This document shows, in pieces, positions 1 through 11,309 of a DNA stretch of 64,000 bases. The stretch comes from Xestospongia bergquistia (lineage: Eukaryota > Porifera > Demospongiae > Haplosclerida > Petrosiidae), in contig OZ014420.1 in NCBI GenBank assembly GCA_963965975.1, forward strand, positions 6,598,001-6,662,000, given 5' to 3'. The position numbers and the translations under genes were made by a program. Below the pieces are notes generated by a model that searched no databases, was not told the DNA's origin, and was given only the letters and a program-made list of their open reading frames with translations. Each line of letters starts with the position of its first letter. Position 1 is the first letter of the stretch.

Positions 1-207
1 GATCAGGACACTAAGACTCCACCCAGTATTCCACTACAGCTCATGCAGAAACTTCAATGTCCAGTTGAGTTGAAAATGATTGAAAATGGATCACATTGGT
101 TATATCGTTCGGAGGATCTCCAGCATATGACACTAGCAATTGACTCTTTGCTATATCCTAAGTCAGATAATCCAGGTGGGGGAGAAGAGCGGGAAGATGA
201 TGATTAG
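1..207 (+). CDS. 3' end of a probable alpha/beta hydrolase (partial)
   Basis: Frame 1 is open from the first base to a TAG at 205-207 (68 residues). It contains the stretch CPVELKMIENGSHWLYRSED followed by a helix-like segment ending IDSLL and a short acidic tail. Strand, then G-x-H, then a terminal helix is how the catalytic-histidine end of alpha/beta hydrolases looks; the spacing resembles ABHD10-type esterases. The serine nucleophile and acid would lie upstream of the window, so the enzyme class is inferred from the tail only. The family call is tentative. Confidence 0.45.
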   Translation, partial: DQDTKTPPSIPLQLMQKLQCPVELKMIENGSHWLYRSEDLQHMTLAIDSLLYPKSDNPGGGEEREDDD

Positions 208-305
208 AGAGTATATTTTTAGAAGTGTATTTTAGTTTTTACTGTGACTGATTATGAATGTGGTTGTGAGTTTCTATATGACTGATTCTATTTGTGCAGT
301 GCATC

Positions 306-307
<2 letters not shown>

Positions 308-349
<42 letters not shown>
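308..349. repeat. (GT)n microsatellite
   Basis: A run of about 20 GT dinucleotides in the 3' flank of the first gene. Beyond it, up to base 688, I see only AT-rich sequence. Confidence 0.9.
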
Positions 350-350
<1 letters not shown>

Positions 351-688
351 TGTATAGATTTTAAAGTATTATTCTATTTAGTCAAATTTTAGGATGATAT
401 TGCAGTGTTAAAAGTATCATTTATTATTATTATTATTTGAAATTACTCTTATCAGTGATGTACATATCATAGTGTGGGCCCTTGTTTCTGACTAGCTCAA
501 TTATTTTTGCATTTAAATTTTTACTGTTCTTTTTGTGTAAAATTTTTTTATAAAAAATGCAGATAGTAAGCCAACATAAAGGCACGAACAGTCAATTTTA
601 TTAACGGAAAATAATTTAATATTTAGTTTGGGAGGGGCTAGGTTAATTAACTTTTGTTTCGTGTGACCGCCCCCAAAAGTTGTCGATA

Positions 689-967
689 ATGTCTTTTAAA
701 TGCGAATTAGATTGTATTATTTTTGGAGTTTGTGTACTGGTAGTGGTACTTGTGGTGTGTGCTGTATTCTGCTCCATTCTAATTTGTTGTTGCCGTATCT
801 ATCAGATTGGCAAAGACAAAGGAAGAAGTGAAGTCTTATTGAGCAATTATCTCAGAAATTCCAGAGAGCGTTCTCATCCCCAGCCAAGGAGAGGACAACC
901 GGGACACAGACGATCAAACTCTCTCCCACTTACCTATACCGAAAACACGCCTCTTCTAAATCCTTAA
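689..967 (+). CDS. Small single-pass membrane protein, copy 1
   Basis: A single-exon ORF of 92 aa starting at the ATG at 689; the in-frame TTG at 680 is not a plausible start. Residues about 10-33 form one hydrophobic segment rich in V, L and C, ending in a CCC cluster that could be palmitoylated. Then come a basic juxtamembrane stretch, the motif GRSEVLLSNYL, an R/P/H-rich linker and the C-terminus ENTPLLNP. ENTPLL fits the acidic dileucine endosomal sorting pattern [DE]xxxL[LI]. No signal peptide separate from the membrane helix is evident, so a short luminal N-terminus and a cytoplasmic tail are likely. I do not recognise the family. A diverged paralogue lies at 1640 and a decayed one lies between. 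Confidence 0.7.
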   Translation: MSFKCELDCIIFGVCVLVVVLVVCAVFCSILICCCRIYQIGKDKGRSEVLLSNYLRNSRERSHPQPRRGQPGHRRSNSLPLTYTENTPLLNP

Positions 968-1169
968 TTTAAGCATGTCACATGAAGATATGCTTCTTTT
1001 TATAGTTCATGTGTGACTTCTACAATATTTATTGCGTTGTACTATCACTTATTTAAACTGTAGGGTTATTAATCTTGCAACCTACAATTTATGTTTATGT
1101 CTGGTTATTAATCAGTTGTAATTAATGGTATTGGGTTATTTTCATTAGTGTTTCCATTGTTGCTTTTAT

Positions 1170-1432
1170 TGAAAATTACTTAATTCCTTGTATTGGTTTG
1201 TCAGCTGGCAGTATTATAATACACTGTAATGTGTGCTATAGTCTCTTCTGTTGTAATTTGATGTTGTCATGGCTACAAGTGGGATAAAGAGAAAGGAAGA
1301 AATGAAGTCTTATTGAATAATTGTCTCGTCAATTCCAAACAATATTTTCAATTCCAGCTGACGAAAGGATGACCGTGATATAGACAATGAAACTCTGATC
1401 CATTTGTAAACACACTCCTACAAAATGACAAT
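1170..1432 (+). pseudogene. Decayed third copy of the small membrane protein
   Basis: The stretch from about 1228 (TGTGTGCTATAGTCTCTTCT) through 1420 aligns with the coding sequence of the 689-967 gene. It keeps the segments for the cysteine cluster, the GRxEVLL-like block and the CACTCCT..CTA end, but has several stops and frame changes. Similarity upstream of about 1228 is weaker. It lies between the two intact copies, so the family arose by local tandem duplication and one member died. Confidence 0.6.
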
Positions 1433-1639
1433 TCCCATTATATGTGAATATGATTATACAAATTTGTTAAACTAACAATACGAGTTAGTAAAATTAATTT
1501 TAATAATAAATATTAACAATCAAATTATGCACGAAATTTTAGTTTAAATTGTACTAATTAATAGTGTAGTAATTACTATAGTTATTAAACGATGAAAAAC
1601 TGATCATGTGATGCAACGTCATAGACTCTGTTCTTGATC

Positions 1640-1927
1640 ATGAAGCTGACTTCAAAACAAATTGGTTGGATTGTTTCAGGGAGCTGTATCTCATTAGTGG
1701 TACTGGTATTGATTTGTTCTATATGTTGCTGTACATTTTACTGTTGTTACTATATCTACCAGAGGGGTAGAAATAGAGGAAGAGATGAAGTGTTACTCGA
1801 CAACTATCTTAATAACAGATCCAGACAACAATTGCAACAAGATCCAAGGAGAACACGACCAGGGCATATAAGAACCAATTCTAATCCATTTCATCAAACT
1901 GAAACTACACCCCTCGTAAATCACTGA
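1640..1927 (+). CDS. Small single-pass membrane protein, copy 2
   Basis: A single-exon ORF of 95 aa from the ATG at 1640. It has the same plan as the 689-967 product: a transmembrane segment at about residues 9-32, a cysteine-rich inner boundary (CCCTFYCCYYIYQ), the shared block GRDEVLLDNYL, an R/Q/N-rich linker and a C-terminus ETTPLVNH. Conservation is concentrated in the juxtamembrane block and the tail, suggesting that the cytoplasmic part is functional. The second tail has PLV where the first has PLL, which weakens the dileucine match. Function is unknown. Confidence 0.7.
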   Translation: MKLTSKQIGWIVSGSCISLVVLVLICSICCCTFYCCYYIYQRGRNRGRDEVLLDNYLNNRSRQQLQQDPRRTRPGHIRTNSNPFHQTETTPLVNH

Positions 1928-2144
1928 CTCTAACATTAGCTGACTTGTGTGACTTCATTGTCAAAAGTTTTAAATTTTTGTTGACTGAAATGAATAGTCA
2001 TTACAAATGATTATAGTCTATTTAACTCTTACTACTTTCACTTCTAGCCACTGATTGTAATGACAAATGTTTTATTTTTTGAAATACAAATAAGTTTGGA
2101 GTACAAATAAATTCAAACTCTTTTCTCTCTAGATCTTCAGTTCT

Positions 2145-2270
2145 TGTTGTTGTTATGATGTCTGCCTTTTCATATCATAGTTAAACCTCCATAAATCCAT
2201 ATTATATCTTATGTATTACTCACATAAGATATCTTGTGATACACCCTAATGATGAATTCACAGGTCCTAC
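2145..2270. repeat. Intergenic segment duplicated at 3925-4050
   Basis: The sequence from the GTTGTTATGATGTCTGCC block through ATCTTGTGATAC recurs almost unchanged at 3925-4040, and both copies lead into related DNA that ends just upstream of a purple acid phosphatase start. A partial third copy of the downstream part lies at 8150-8300. These are remains of repeated local duplication of the PAP 5' flank. Confidence 0.7.
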
Positions 2271-2281
2271 CTGACAACCCT

Positions 2282-2357
2282 AAATGGGAACATCCTACTG
2301 ATTCCTACATGGATACAGGCCTGTATCCATGTAGGAATCAGTAGGATGTTCCCATTT
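2282..2357. repeat. Perfect 76-bp palindrome (38-bp arms, no spacer)
   Basis: The left arm 2282-2319 is the exact reverse complement of the right arm 2320-2357; the centre is AGGCCT. The paralogous segment near 4076-4095 contains only one arm's end (GGATGTTCCCATTT) without the inverted copy, so the palindrome is a derived insertion. Confidence 0.95.
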
Positions 2358-2450
2358 TTCACACTATTTTTATTTATATCATATTACTTTTATTTTGTAA
2401 CTAACTTGTCACTAGTAAGCCATTGGTGGCTGGGCAGTCTTCTGTGTGTG

Positions 2451-2453
<3 letters not shown>

Positions 2454-2503
<50 letters not shown>
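2454..2503. repeat. (TAA)n microsatellite
   Basis: About 16 consecutive TAA/ATA triplets. It gives an artificial poly-isoleucine reading frame. Confidence 0.95.
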
Positions 2504-2676
2504 TATCTCACACAATAAGACACATACATTACCACAATATCTAACACTAATGTTTGTACTGGATTCAATAATAGCTTCTTTACTTGGTCTATAATGAATA
2601 AATATTGTAATTTGATGCCAATTTTTAACCCTTTACTGGGAGTGGCTTATGTATTATCACTTAATGCTAGACTCGT

Positions 2677-2741
2677 GGGTTCGTCCGCGTTCGCCTACTC
2701 TGATTTTAACACAATAGTACGGTTTCGCCTACGGAAACCGT
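2677..2741 (+). mobile_element. Short MITE-like inverted-repeat element, copy 1
   Basis: The left end GGGTTCGTCCGCGTTCGCCT is unusually GC-rich for this DNA and is the near-exact reverse complement of the right end of a second element at 14217-14275. The inner part, CCTACTCTGATTTTAACACA, matches the other copy in direct orientation. It sits inside the duplicated PAP flank, where the copy at about 4250-4300 lacks it, consistent with insertion. No coding capacity is visible. Confidence 0.55.
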
Positions 2742-2900
2742 AATACAAGACTTTTTGCTCCTGTCTGAAAAATATCAGTATTCCATAGATAGTCTGCAGA
2801 GACTAGCACGACATTGAATTAAAATGACATATAATGACAGTTGTGTCAAGTCCTAGCTTGTTAAGAATCTTACTTATACCATTTACTGTATACACAACAG

Positions 2901-3066
2901 ATCCTCTGTTGCTGTTAATATCAAATCAGGCCAGTATGAATTATTAGGATCACCAGGAACTACTTTTAATAACAGCGGAAAAGATATTACTATAAAAAAG
3001 GATGGTGGAGGAGTTGTTGAGATTAGGGAACCTGTTGCTGTTATAAAATCTATGTATAATTATTAA
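2901..3066 (+). pseudogene. Orphan terminal exon or gene remnant downstream of a PAP-type promoter
   Basis: After an acceptor-like ACACAACAG at 2892-2900, a 54-codon frame runs to a TAA at 3064. It reads SSVAVNIKSGQYELLGSPGT and continues with a lysine/glycine-rich beta-like segment ending REPVAVIKSMYNY. Just upstream (2780-2830) is a copy of the DNA that precedes both PAP start codons, followed by an ATG. A truncated copy of this exon occurs at 7840-7960, upstream of the second PAP. I do not recognise the product. It may be a broken gene or an exon of an unseen transcript. From 3067 to 4402 I see no other gene, only repeated flanking sequence. Confidence 0.4.
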
Positions 3067-3606
3067 CATTAGTAGTCTGATATTTAATGGGTGTGATGTA
3101 GAGCATTCAAACACAAAGTTTATGACTTCAATTAAACTGATACTGATACCTTTTGACAGAATAATAAGAGTAGTATACTAGATGTTATCTGTTATTATCT
3201 TGTTATCTAGTGTTACTTCACATAGTTAACAAACTATGACTATATAACATCAATAATGAAGAAACAATTAACAGCTGTATTAAATATCATCATAGATTTA
3301 TGGGACAGAAAATAGGACCTATTAAATCCTTAATATTTCAATCTAAAATGTGATGCTCAAAATCTAACATGTTCAATTTTCTCTTGCTATGGCTAGAGGG
3401 ACAGATAGAATGATCTCAGCAAGAGCGAGGAAGAAATAATTATTGCTTTGTTTTTATTGATCTTTATTTTGTTCTACTCTTTGTTTCTTTTTATTGTTCA
3501 TTAATCAATTCTCTTTCTCAGATGATCTCTTATGAGTATGCTGGTAACCATCAGATCAGATGTCATGATGCATTGCAGTTGCAGACGTAACCTCGTTTTG
3601 TTTCGT

Positions 3607-3652
3607 TATATACTTACTGTAGATTTTGCTAATTATCTACAGTAAGTATATA
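3607..3652. repeat. 17-bp-arm hairpin
   Basis: TATATACTTACTGTAGA (3607-3623) is repeated as its exact reverse complement at 3636-3652 around a 12-nt loop. The paralogous DNA at about 7975-7995 has the left arm only. Confidence 0.9.
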
Positions 3653-4402
3653 TCTACATTAATTATCTTGTTAATGAAACTCATTAATTATAATCACGAA
3701 ATATGATTACCAGTATCTAAAAACAGTGAACTAAAACAAAAAAATATATTTTTAAGGGCCAAGAATAAAACTAGTCTTATTTAACAAGCTAAAGTAAACA
3801 CTATTTAATATTGCTTGTTATTATTATTATTAAATTTTACAGGAACCTCATCTTTTTCTACTCTTTGTTTCTTTTTATTATTGTTCATTAATTAACTCTT
3901 CTCTCTCTTATTATTGATGTTGCTGTTGTTGTTGTTATTATGATGTCTGCCTTTTCATATCATAGTTAAACTTTCATAAATCCATATTATATCTTATGTA
4001 TTACTCACATAAGATATCTTGTGACACGCCTAATGATGCAATCAGAGGACTCACAGAACAACCATCTATCTATCTAGGATGTTCCCATTTATCACACTAA
4101 TGTCTCATACAATAAAACATATTCATTACCACAATATTTAACACTAATGTTTGTACTAGCTAGGTTTAATAGTAACTTTTCAAACTTTGTCTATAACCAA
4201 GGAATATTTTTGATGCCAGTTTTTAACCCTTTAGGTTTTAATTACTGTAAGTGGCTTATGTATTATTAGCGAAGTCACCCAATCGACTTAATACTAGACT
4301 CGTGATAGTCTGCAACACGAGAGTTTTTGCTCCTGTCTGGATTATATCAGTATTCTATAGATAGTCTGCAGTCTGCAGAGACTAGCACGACATTGAAGTA
4401 AA

Positions 4403-7362
4403 ATGATGGGCATATTCATTCTAGTGCTTGGTCTTCTAGCTCCTAGTGTGTCTTGTCACAAATATTTCAGTCCTTTTGACTTTTTGAAGTACAATGAAGC
4501 CTCAATACAGATTGGTAGGTATAAGTAGCTTGTACAATACGACATCTGCTATATTTATATCCTATAGACTCTGCTATTACATTGACTGTAACACCTGGTG
4601 TGCTTAGTAAATCTGGTGATTGGGTTGATATTACTTGGAGTGGTGTGAGTAATCCCTCAACTAAGAATGACTGGATTGGTGTGTATGCTCCACCCACCAA
4701 TGGAAACACAGTTAATCCACAAACTCAAGCTCCTGTGAAATATCAAGTTAGAAATGGGAGCCAATTGGTATAAAATTTGTCTTCTCTCTCTCTCTCTCTC
4801 TCTCTCCTGCTTGCTCTCTGAATACTCTAGTACTGCCATATTTCTCCAACTCACTCTTCTGGTAAAGGTTCTTTAAAGTTTCGTCTCGTCAACTTGAGAG
4901 CTCCTTATATATTTGGTTTTTTGAGAGGAGGTACACAATAATTACATTGATAGATTAATAATAAATTATTAATTCTCTAGGATTTGAAAAACCTACTCTA
5001 GCAGCTGTTTCTAATATAGTTGAATTCACAAATTATAATGAGCCACTTCAAGGACACTTAGCACTAACTGATGATCCATCAAAAATCACGTAAGTTATTG
5101 TACATTTCCGTCATGGTCCATTACTGGTGTATATCCATAGTAGGATAATGGAAAGAAATATCAGAACATATGCATTCATTAATATCCCAGTATTACTAAA
5201 TATAATATGTTATAATTTATGAGCGCTCAATTACCTCTAATATATTGTAGTATTAAGTGTGACAAATGATTTGAATATAAATTATAAAATCTATATAATG
5301 CTTATAGTTTTATTAAGGTAAACTGCCATGTTTACTTTCTCTAGCAAACCCTAAACAGTATAATAATCTTTCCTGACCTTTTGTGATCTACTAAGATGTC
5401 TTTCAAGATTGTATAGTGATGCATGCAAATAACACATGTTTGACATGTGTTAGTATGAGTATACCATGTGTTACTATGAGTATACCATGTGTTACTATGA
5501 GTATACTATGTGTTTACACAATTGATTCAATAATTTCAATTGTTGTAATTCTCCTAGTACCTTTACACAATCCCTGTCCAGCCTGCCATAATATTAATTT
5601 GCTATATCAATCTCTGATTTATTTCTCTTTCACTTTTAGTTTGATGTGGGTCACTCGAGATTCCAACAAACCACAAGCTAAATGGTGGCAAAATCTTACA
5701 ACATATATCAGAATTGAAAATGTATAATATATTATATTATTTATTTCAATATTATTTACATGTAACCATAGGCAACAACCACTAGCTATTCTGCTAGTGA
5801 GATGTGTGGACCTCCAGCTACTACTGTTGGTTACATTGACCCTGGAGTACTTCATATGGTCACTATGGACGGGTTAGTCCATTATATTTTATTATATTTT
5901 AATGATTTTATAATTTTCTTGTTTCAGACTAACACCTGGTCGTTCATATAACTATCAATTTGGTGACGATAGTTATGGGTGGAGTCCTGTTTATTCGTTT
6001 AAAGTGCCACCTAAATCTGATCCAAATACCGGAATAAAAATTATAGCATTTGGAGGTAAAATATGATTCTTTACAATCTATTCAAACTCTCTCCCTTCAG
6101 ATATGGGTGAAGCCCAAAGTGATGGTAGTCTTCAACCAATCCGTTCGCAAGTTCCTTCTCTTCAAACAACTCGCCTCATTGAATCAGATATGCCTATGAT
6201 AGATCTTGTATTACATATTGGAGATATAAGTTATGCTAGAGGCTATGCTGGAGTGGTAGGTCAATATGAAAATGTGATTTTAATTCTCTCTCTTTATAGT
6301 GGGATGAATTCTTTGATTTAATTCAACCGATATCAACTCGAGCACCATATATGGTATGTATCGGTAATCATGAAAGAGACTTTCCCAAGTCAGGGTAAGT
6401 AAATAAACTAGCTAAACTAGTTTTTTTAATCCTGTCTTTCCAGTTCTTTCTATGAAGGAACTGACTCTGGAGGTGAGTGTGGTGTTCCCTATAACAAAAG
6501 ATTCCTTATGCCTAGACCAGGACCAGATCAGGATTGGTAATTAATAATATAATCTATCTTTTAATTCTAATATGTTCACTAATTTTAGGTATGATTTTGT
6601 TATTGGTAATATTCATGTTATTGTAATGAGCACTGAACATAACTTTACCGTGGGATCTCCCCAGTATATGTGGGTCCAAAAACAACTGTCTATGGTGAAT
6701 AGAGAGGTGACTCCATGGTTGATATTTGCTGGTCACAGGTAAAGGTGTAAGAATATGTACGTATTATCATGACTATTTCTTTCTAGACCTATGTATGTTG
6801 ATAGTACAAATTATCTGATACCAGATGGCGATGTTACTGTTGCCAAAGCTCTCCAAAAAAATGTTGAGCCGTTGCTTATGGTATTAATATAATATGGTCA
6901 CTCTGTTTTTAACTCCTTTGTTCTCCACTTTTCACTTAACTCTAGCAATATAAGGTTGATCTTGCTATTTGGGGTCATCATCATTCCTATCAACGCACTT
7001 GTCCTGTGTATCAAGAAAAATGTGTCTCTGGTGCACCAGTACATATGGTTATTGGAATGGCTGGGCAAGGCCTTTCTAAAGACATCCAGTAAGATATAAA
7101 TCTTTGAGTGTATTTTAAATATAAAATTTTTTTCAGTATATTTTTTAAACCACAGTGGATTGATTACATTGATAATGAAGTATGTTACATTATATAGTTA
7201 TGAATTGTTTAATATGATCCTGTCTGTCTGCTGTTTCTCTCTATTTCTCTCTAGCATTATGGCTATACTCGTATTATTACAACTCCTAAAAATTTGACAG
7301 TGGAATATGTCAGAGATGATGATGGTAAAGTCTATGATACTCTGTTCCTCAAGAAGACCTAA
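4403..7362 (+). CDS. Purple acid phosphatase, tandem copy 1
   Basis: Fifteen exons: 4403-4514, 4568-4767, 4831-4930, 4981-5089, 5640-5721, 5772-5872, 5928-6055, 6101-6255, 6300-6394, 6444-6536, 6589-6738, 6787-6880, 6946-7088, 7137-7179 and 7255-7362. They sum to 1713 nt, a 570-aa protein. Residues 1-18 are a signal peptide ending SVSC. An N-terminal fibronectin-like PAP domain follows, then the binuclear metallophosphatase domain. All metal-binding motifs are present: GDMG, GDISYA, GNHE, FAGHRP and GHHHSYQR. Length and the extended N-terminal domain fit the large plant-PAP27-like class rather than the 35-kDa mammalian TRAP form. It is a secreted or lysosomal phosphomonoesterase or diesterase by family knowledge. 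Intron 4 (550 nt) holds a 21-bp tandem repeat (5446-5520). The product is about 95% like its tandem neighbour. Confidence 0.92.
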
Positions 7363-7798
7363 TTAACTAATGCTGATTAAAACTAATTCTTAATGATTCA
7401 TAATTTTATCAATACTCTCTAAAATTGTTATGGGTTGGACAAAAAATCTTCATACATTCCTATAACCCATGATGCATGAGTTGCACAATTTTAGTACATT
7501 TGATATTATAATAGTATATTATGCTGTGAAACTCTTAGTGTAAGTTTAAGTGGAAAGACTACAACAATGATATAAGATTACATAAACACATCAGTATTTC
7601 ACGTGAGTGTATTATAAGATGATTCACCTAACAGCTGGCTTATCTAAATCACATAAATTGATATCACTATGCATATTCTCAGAATTAGACAAATAATGAG
7701 AAGGGGTACTCAGTCTTGTTGACATTTAGATCTCTTACAAGTGTGCTGTTATGTTCTGTGGACACTCAGTCCCCAGTCATCTATGTAAATTATAATGG

Positions 7799-7823
7799 TA
7801 TATATATATATATATATATATAT
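7799..7823. repeat. (AT)n microsatellite
   Basis: Simple TA run in the spacer between the two phosphatase genes. The remainder of 7363-8311 holds the truncated remnant-exon copy (7840-7960) and duplicated PAP 5' flank. Confidence 0.85.
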
Positions 7824-8311
7824 AATGATGGTTGTGGCATGGAATCAGGTTCTTGTTAAGAATCTTAGTTAGGCTATTTACTGTATACACAACAGATCCT
7901 CTGTTGCTGTTAATATCAAATCAGGCCAGTATGAATTATTAGGATCACAAGGAACTACTCTTTGCTTCCTTATATACTTACTGCAGATTTTGTTTTCAAG
8001 CTCTTGTGGGGCTCTTGTAAGTTGTTGCTAATGAAGCTCATTATCAGTATCTAAAACAGTGAACTAAAACAAAAAAATATTTTTTTAAAGGACAAGAATA
8101 AAACTAATTTAATAATAACTTCTTGAACTTCGTCTATAACCACATATGCCAATTTTTAACCCTTTAGGTTTTAACTACTGGGAGTGGCTATGGCATTATC
8201 ATAGATTGTGATAGTCTGCAACACGAGAGTTTTTGCTCCTGTCTGGATTATATCAGTATTCTATAGATAGTCTGCAGTCTGCAGAGACTAGAACGACATT
8301 GAATTAAAATT

Positions 8312-11205
8312 ATGGACATATTCATTCTAGTGCTTGGTCTTCTAGCTCCTAGTGTGTCTTGTCACAAATATTTCAGTCCTTTTGACTTTTTGAAGTACAA
8401 TGAAGCCTCAATACAGATTGGTAGGTATAAGTAGCTCGTACAATACGACATCTGCTATATTTATATCCTATAGACTCTGCTATTACATTGACTGTAACAC
8501 CTGGTGTGCTTAGTAAATCTGGTGATTGGGTTGATGTTACTTGGAGTGGTGTGAGTAATCCCTCTAAGAACGACTGGATTGGTGTGTATGCTCCACCCAT
8601 CAATGGAAACACAGTTAATCCACAAACTCAAGCTCCTGTGAAATATCAAGTTAGAAATGGGAGCCAATTGGTATAAAATTTGTCTTCTCTCTCTCTCTCT
8701 CTCCTGCTTGCTCTCTGAATACTCTAGTACTGCCATATTTCTCCAACTCACTCTTCTGGTAAAGGTTCTTTAAAGTTTCGTCTCGTCAACTTGAGAGCTC
8801 CTTACATATTTGGTTTTTTGAGAGGAGGTACACAATAATTACATTGATAGATTAATAATAAATTATTAATTCTCTAGGATTTGAAAAACCTACTCTAGCA
8901 GCTGTTTCTAATATAATTGAATTCACAAATTATAATGAGCCACTTCAAGGACACTTAGCACTAACTGATGATCCATCAAAAATCACGTAAGTTATTGTAC
9001 ATTTTCATCATTTTCCATTACTGTTATATATCCATAGTAGGATAATGGAAAGAAATATCAGAACATATGCATTCATTAATATCCCAGTATTACTAAATAT
9101 AATATGTTATAATTTATGAACGCTCAATTACCTCTAATATATTACAGTTGTGACAAATGGTTTACATATAAATTATAAAATCTATATAATGCTTATAGTT
9201 TTATTAAGGTAAACTACCATGTTTACTTTCTCTAGCAAACCCTAAACTCTATAATAATTGTGATCTACTAAGACATATTTCCATGATTATATAGCAATGC
9301 ATGCAAACAACACATGTTTGACATGTGTTACTTATGAGCATACCATGTGTTACTATGAGTATACTATGTGTTTACATAATTGATTCAATTGTTGTACTTC
9401 TCCTAGTACCTTTACACAATCCATGTCCAGCCTGTCAACTAATATAATATTAATTTGCTATATCAATCTCTGATTTATTTCTCTTTCACTTTTAGTTTGA
9501 TGTGGGTCACTCGAGATTCCAACAAACCACAAGCTAAATGGTGGCAAAATCTTACAACATATATCAGAATTGAAAATGTATAATATATTATATTATTTAT
9601 TTCAATATTATTTACATGTAACCATAGGCAAGAACCACTAGATATTCTGCTAGTGACATGTGTGGACCTCCAGCTACTACTGTTGGTTACATAGACCCTG
9701 GAGTACTTCATATGGTCACTATGGACGGGTTAGTCCATTATATTTTAATGATGTCATAATTTTCTTGTTTCAGACTAACACCTGGTCGTTCATATAACTA
9801 TCAATTTGGTGACGATAGTTATGGGTGGAGTCCTGTTTTTTCATTTAAAGTGCCACCTAAATCTGATCCAAATACCGGAATAAAAATTATAGCATTTGGA
9901 GGTAAAATATGATTCTTTACAATCTATTCAAACTCTCTCCCTTCAGATATGGGTGAAGCCCAAAGTGATGGTAGTCTTCAACCAATCCGTTCACAAGTTC
10001 CTTCTCTTCAAACAACTCGCCTCATTGAATCAGATATGCCTATGATAGATCTTGTATTACATATTGGAGATATAAGTTATGCTAGAGGCTATGCTGGAGT
10101 GGTAAGTTAATATGAAAATGTGATTTTCATTCTCTCTCTTTATAGTGGGATGAATTCTTTGATTTAATTCAACCGATATCAACTCGATCACCATATATGG
10201 TATGTATTGGTAATCATGAAAGAGACTTTCCCAACTCAGGGTAAGTAAATAAACTAGCTAAACTAGTTTTTATATCCTGTCTTTCCAGTTCTTTCTATGA
10301 AGGAACTGACTCTGGAGGTGAGTGTGGTGTTCCCTATAGCAAAAGATTCCTTATGCCTAGACCAGGACCAGATCAGAATTGGTAATTAGTAATATAATCT
10401 ATCTTTTAATTCTAATGTGTTCACTAATTTAGGTATGATTTTGTTATTGGTAACATTCATGTTATTGTAATGAGTACTGAACATAACTTTACCGTGGGAT
10501 CTCCCCAGTATATGTGGATCCAAAAACAATTGTCTATGGTGAATAGAGAGGTGACTCCATGGTTGATATTTGCTGGTCACAGGTAAAGGTATAAGAATAT
10601 GTACGTATTATCATGACTATTTCTTTCTAGACCTATGTATGTTGATAGTACAAATTATGCGATACCAGATGGCGATGTTACTGTTGCCAAAGCTCTCCAA
10701 AAAAATGTTGAGCCATTGCTTATGGTATTAATATAATATGGTCACTTTGTTTTTTTAACCCTTTTGTTTTCCACTCTTCCCTTAACTCTAGCAATATAAG
10801 GTTGATCTTGCTATTTGGGGTCATCATCATTCCTATCAACGCACTTGTCCTGTGTATCAAGAAAAATGTGTCTCTGGTGCACCAGTACATATGGTTATTG
10901 GAATGGCCGGACAAGGCCTTTCTACAAACATCCAGTAAGATATAAATCTTTGAGTGGATTTTAAATGTAATATTTTTTTCAGTACAAATAAACCAAAGTG
11001 GATTGAATACATTGATTGTGAAGTATGTTACATTATATAGTTATGAATTGTTTAATATGATCCTGTCTGTCTGCTGCTTCTTTCTCTTTCTCTCTAGCAT
11101 TATGGCTATACTCGTATTATTACAACTCCTAAAAATTTGACAGTGGAATATGTCAGAGATGATGATGGTAAAGTCCATGATACTCTGTTCCTCAAGAAGA
11201 CCTAA
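8312..11205 (+). CDS. Purple acid phosphatase, tandem copy 2
   Basis: The same 15-exon layout as 4403-7362, with splice sites at matching positions and introns that are themselves nearly identical. The start ATG (8312) encodes [20 protein letters not shown], and the stop is at 11203-11205. The motifs GDMG, GDISYA, GNHE, FAGHRP and GHHHSYQR are intact. Differences from copy 1 are mostly single substitutions, one missing codon in exon 2 (SNPSKND against SNPSTKND), and a rewritten exon 14 ([12 protein letters not shown]). No stop or broken splice site was found, so both copies look functional. The near-identity of introns means a recent duplication or ongoing gene conversion. Confidence 0.9.
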
Positions 11206-11309
11206 TTAACTAATGCTGTAATTCTCTCGATAATACATAATTTAATTAATACTTTTTAAAATTGTTGTGGGCGGGACACAAAACATTAAACCAAGTCTAC
11301 AATTACAAG

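Noticed and set aside
2346-2594. Open frame with a run of isoleucines
   Set aside because: Produced by the (TAA)n microsatellite and half of the palindrome; no start context or homology.
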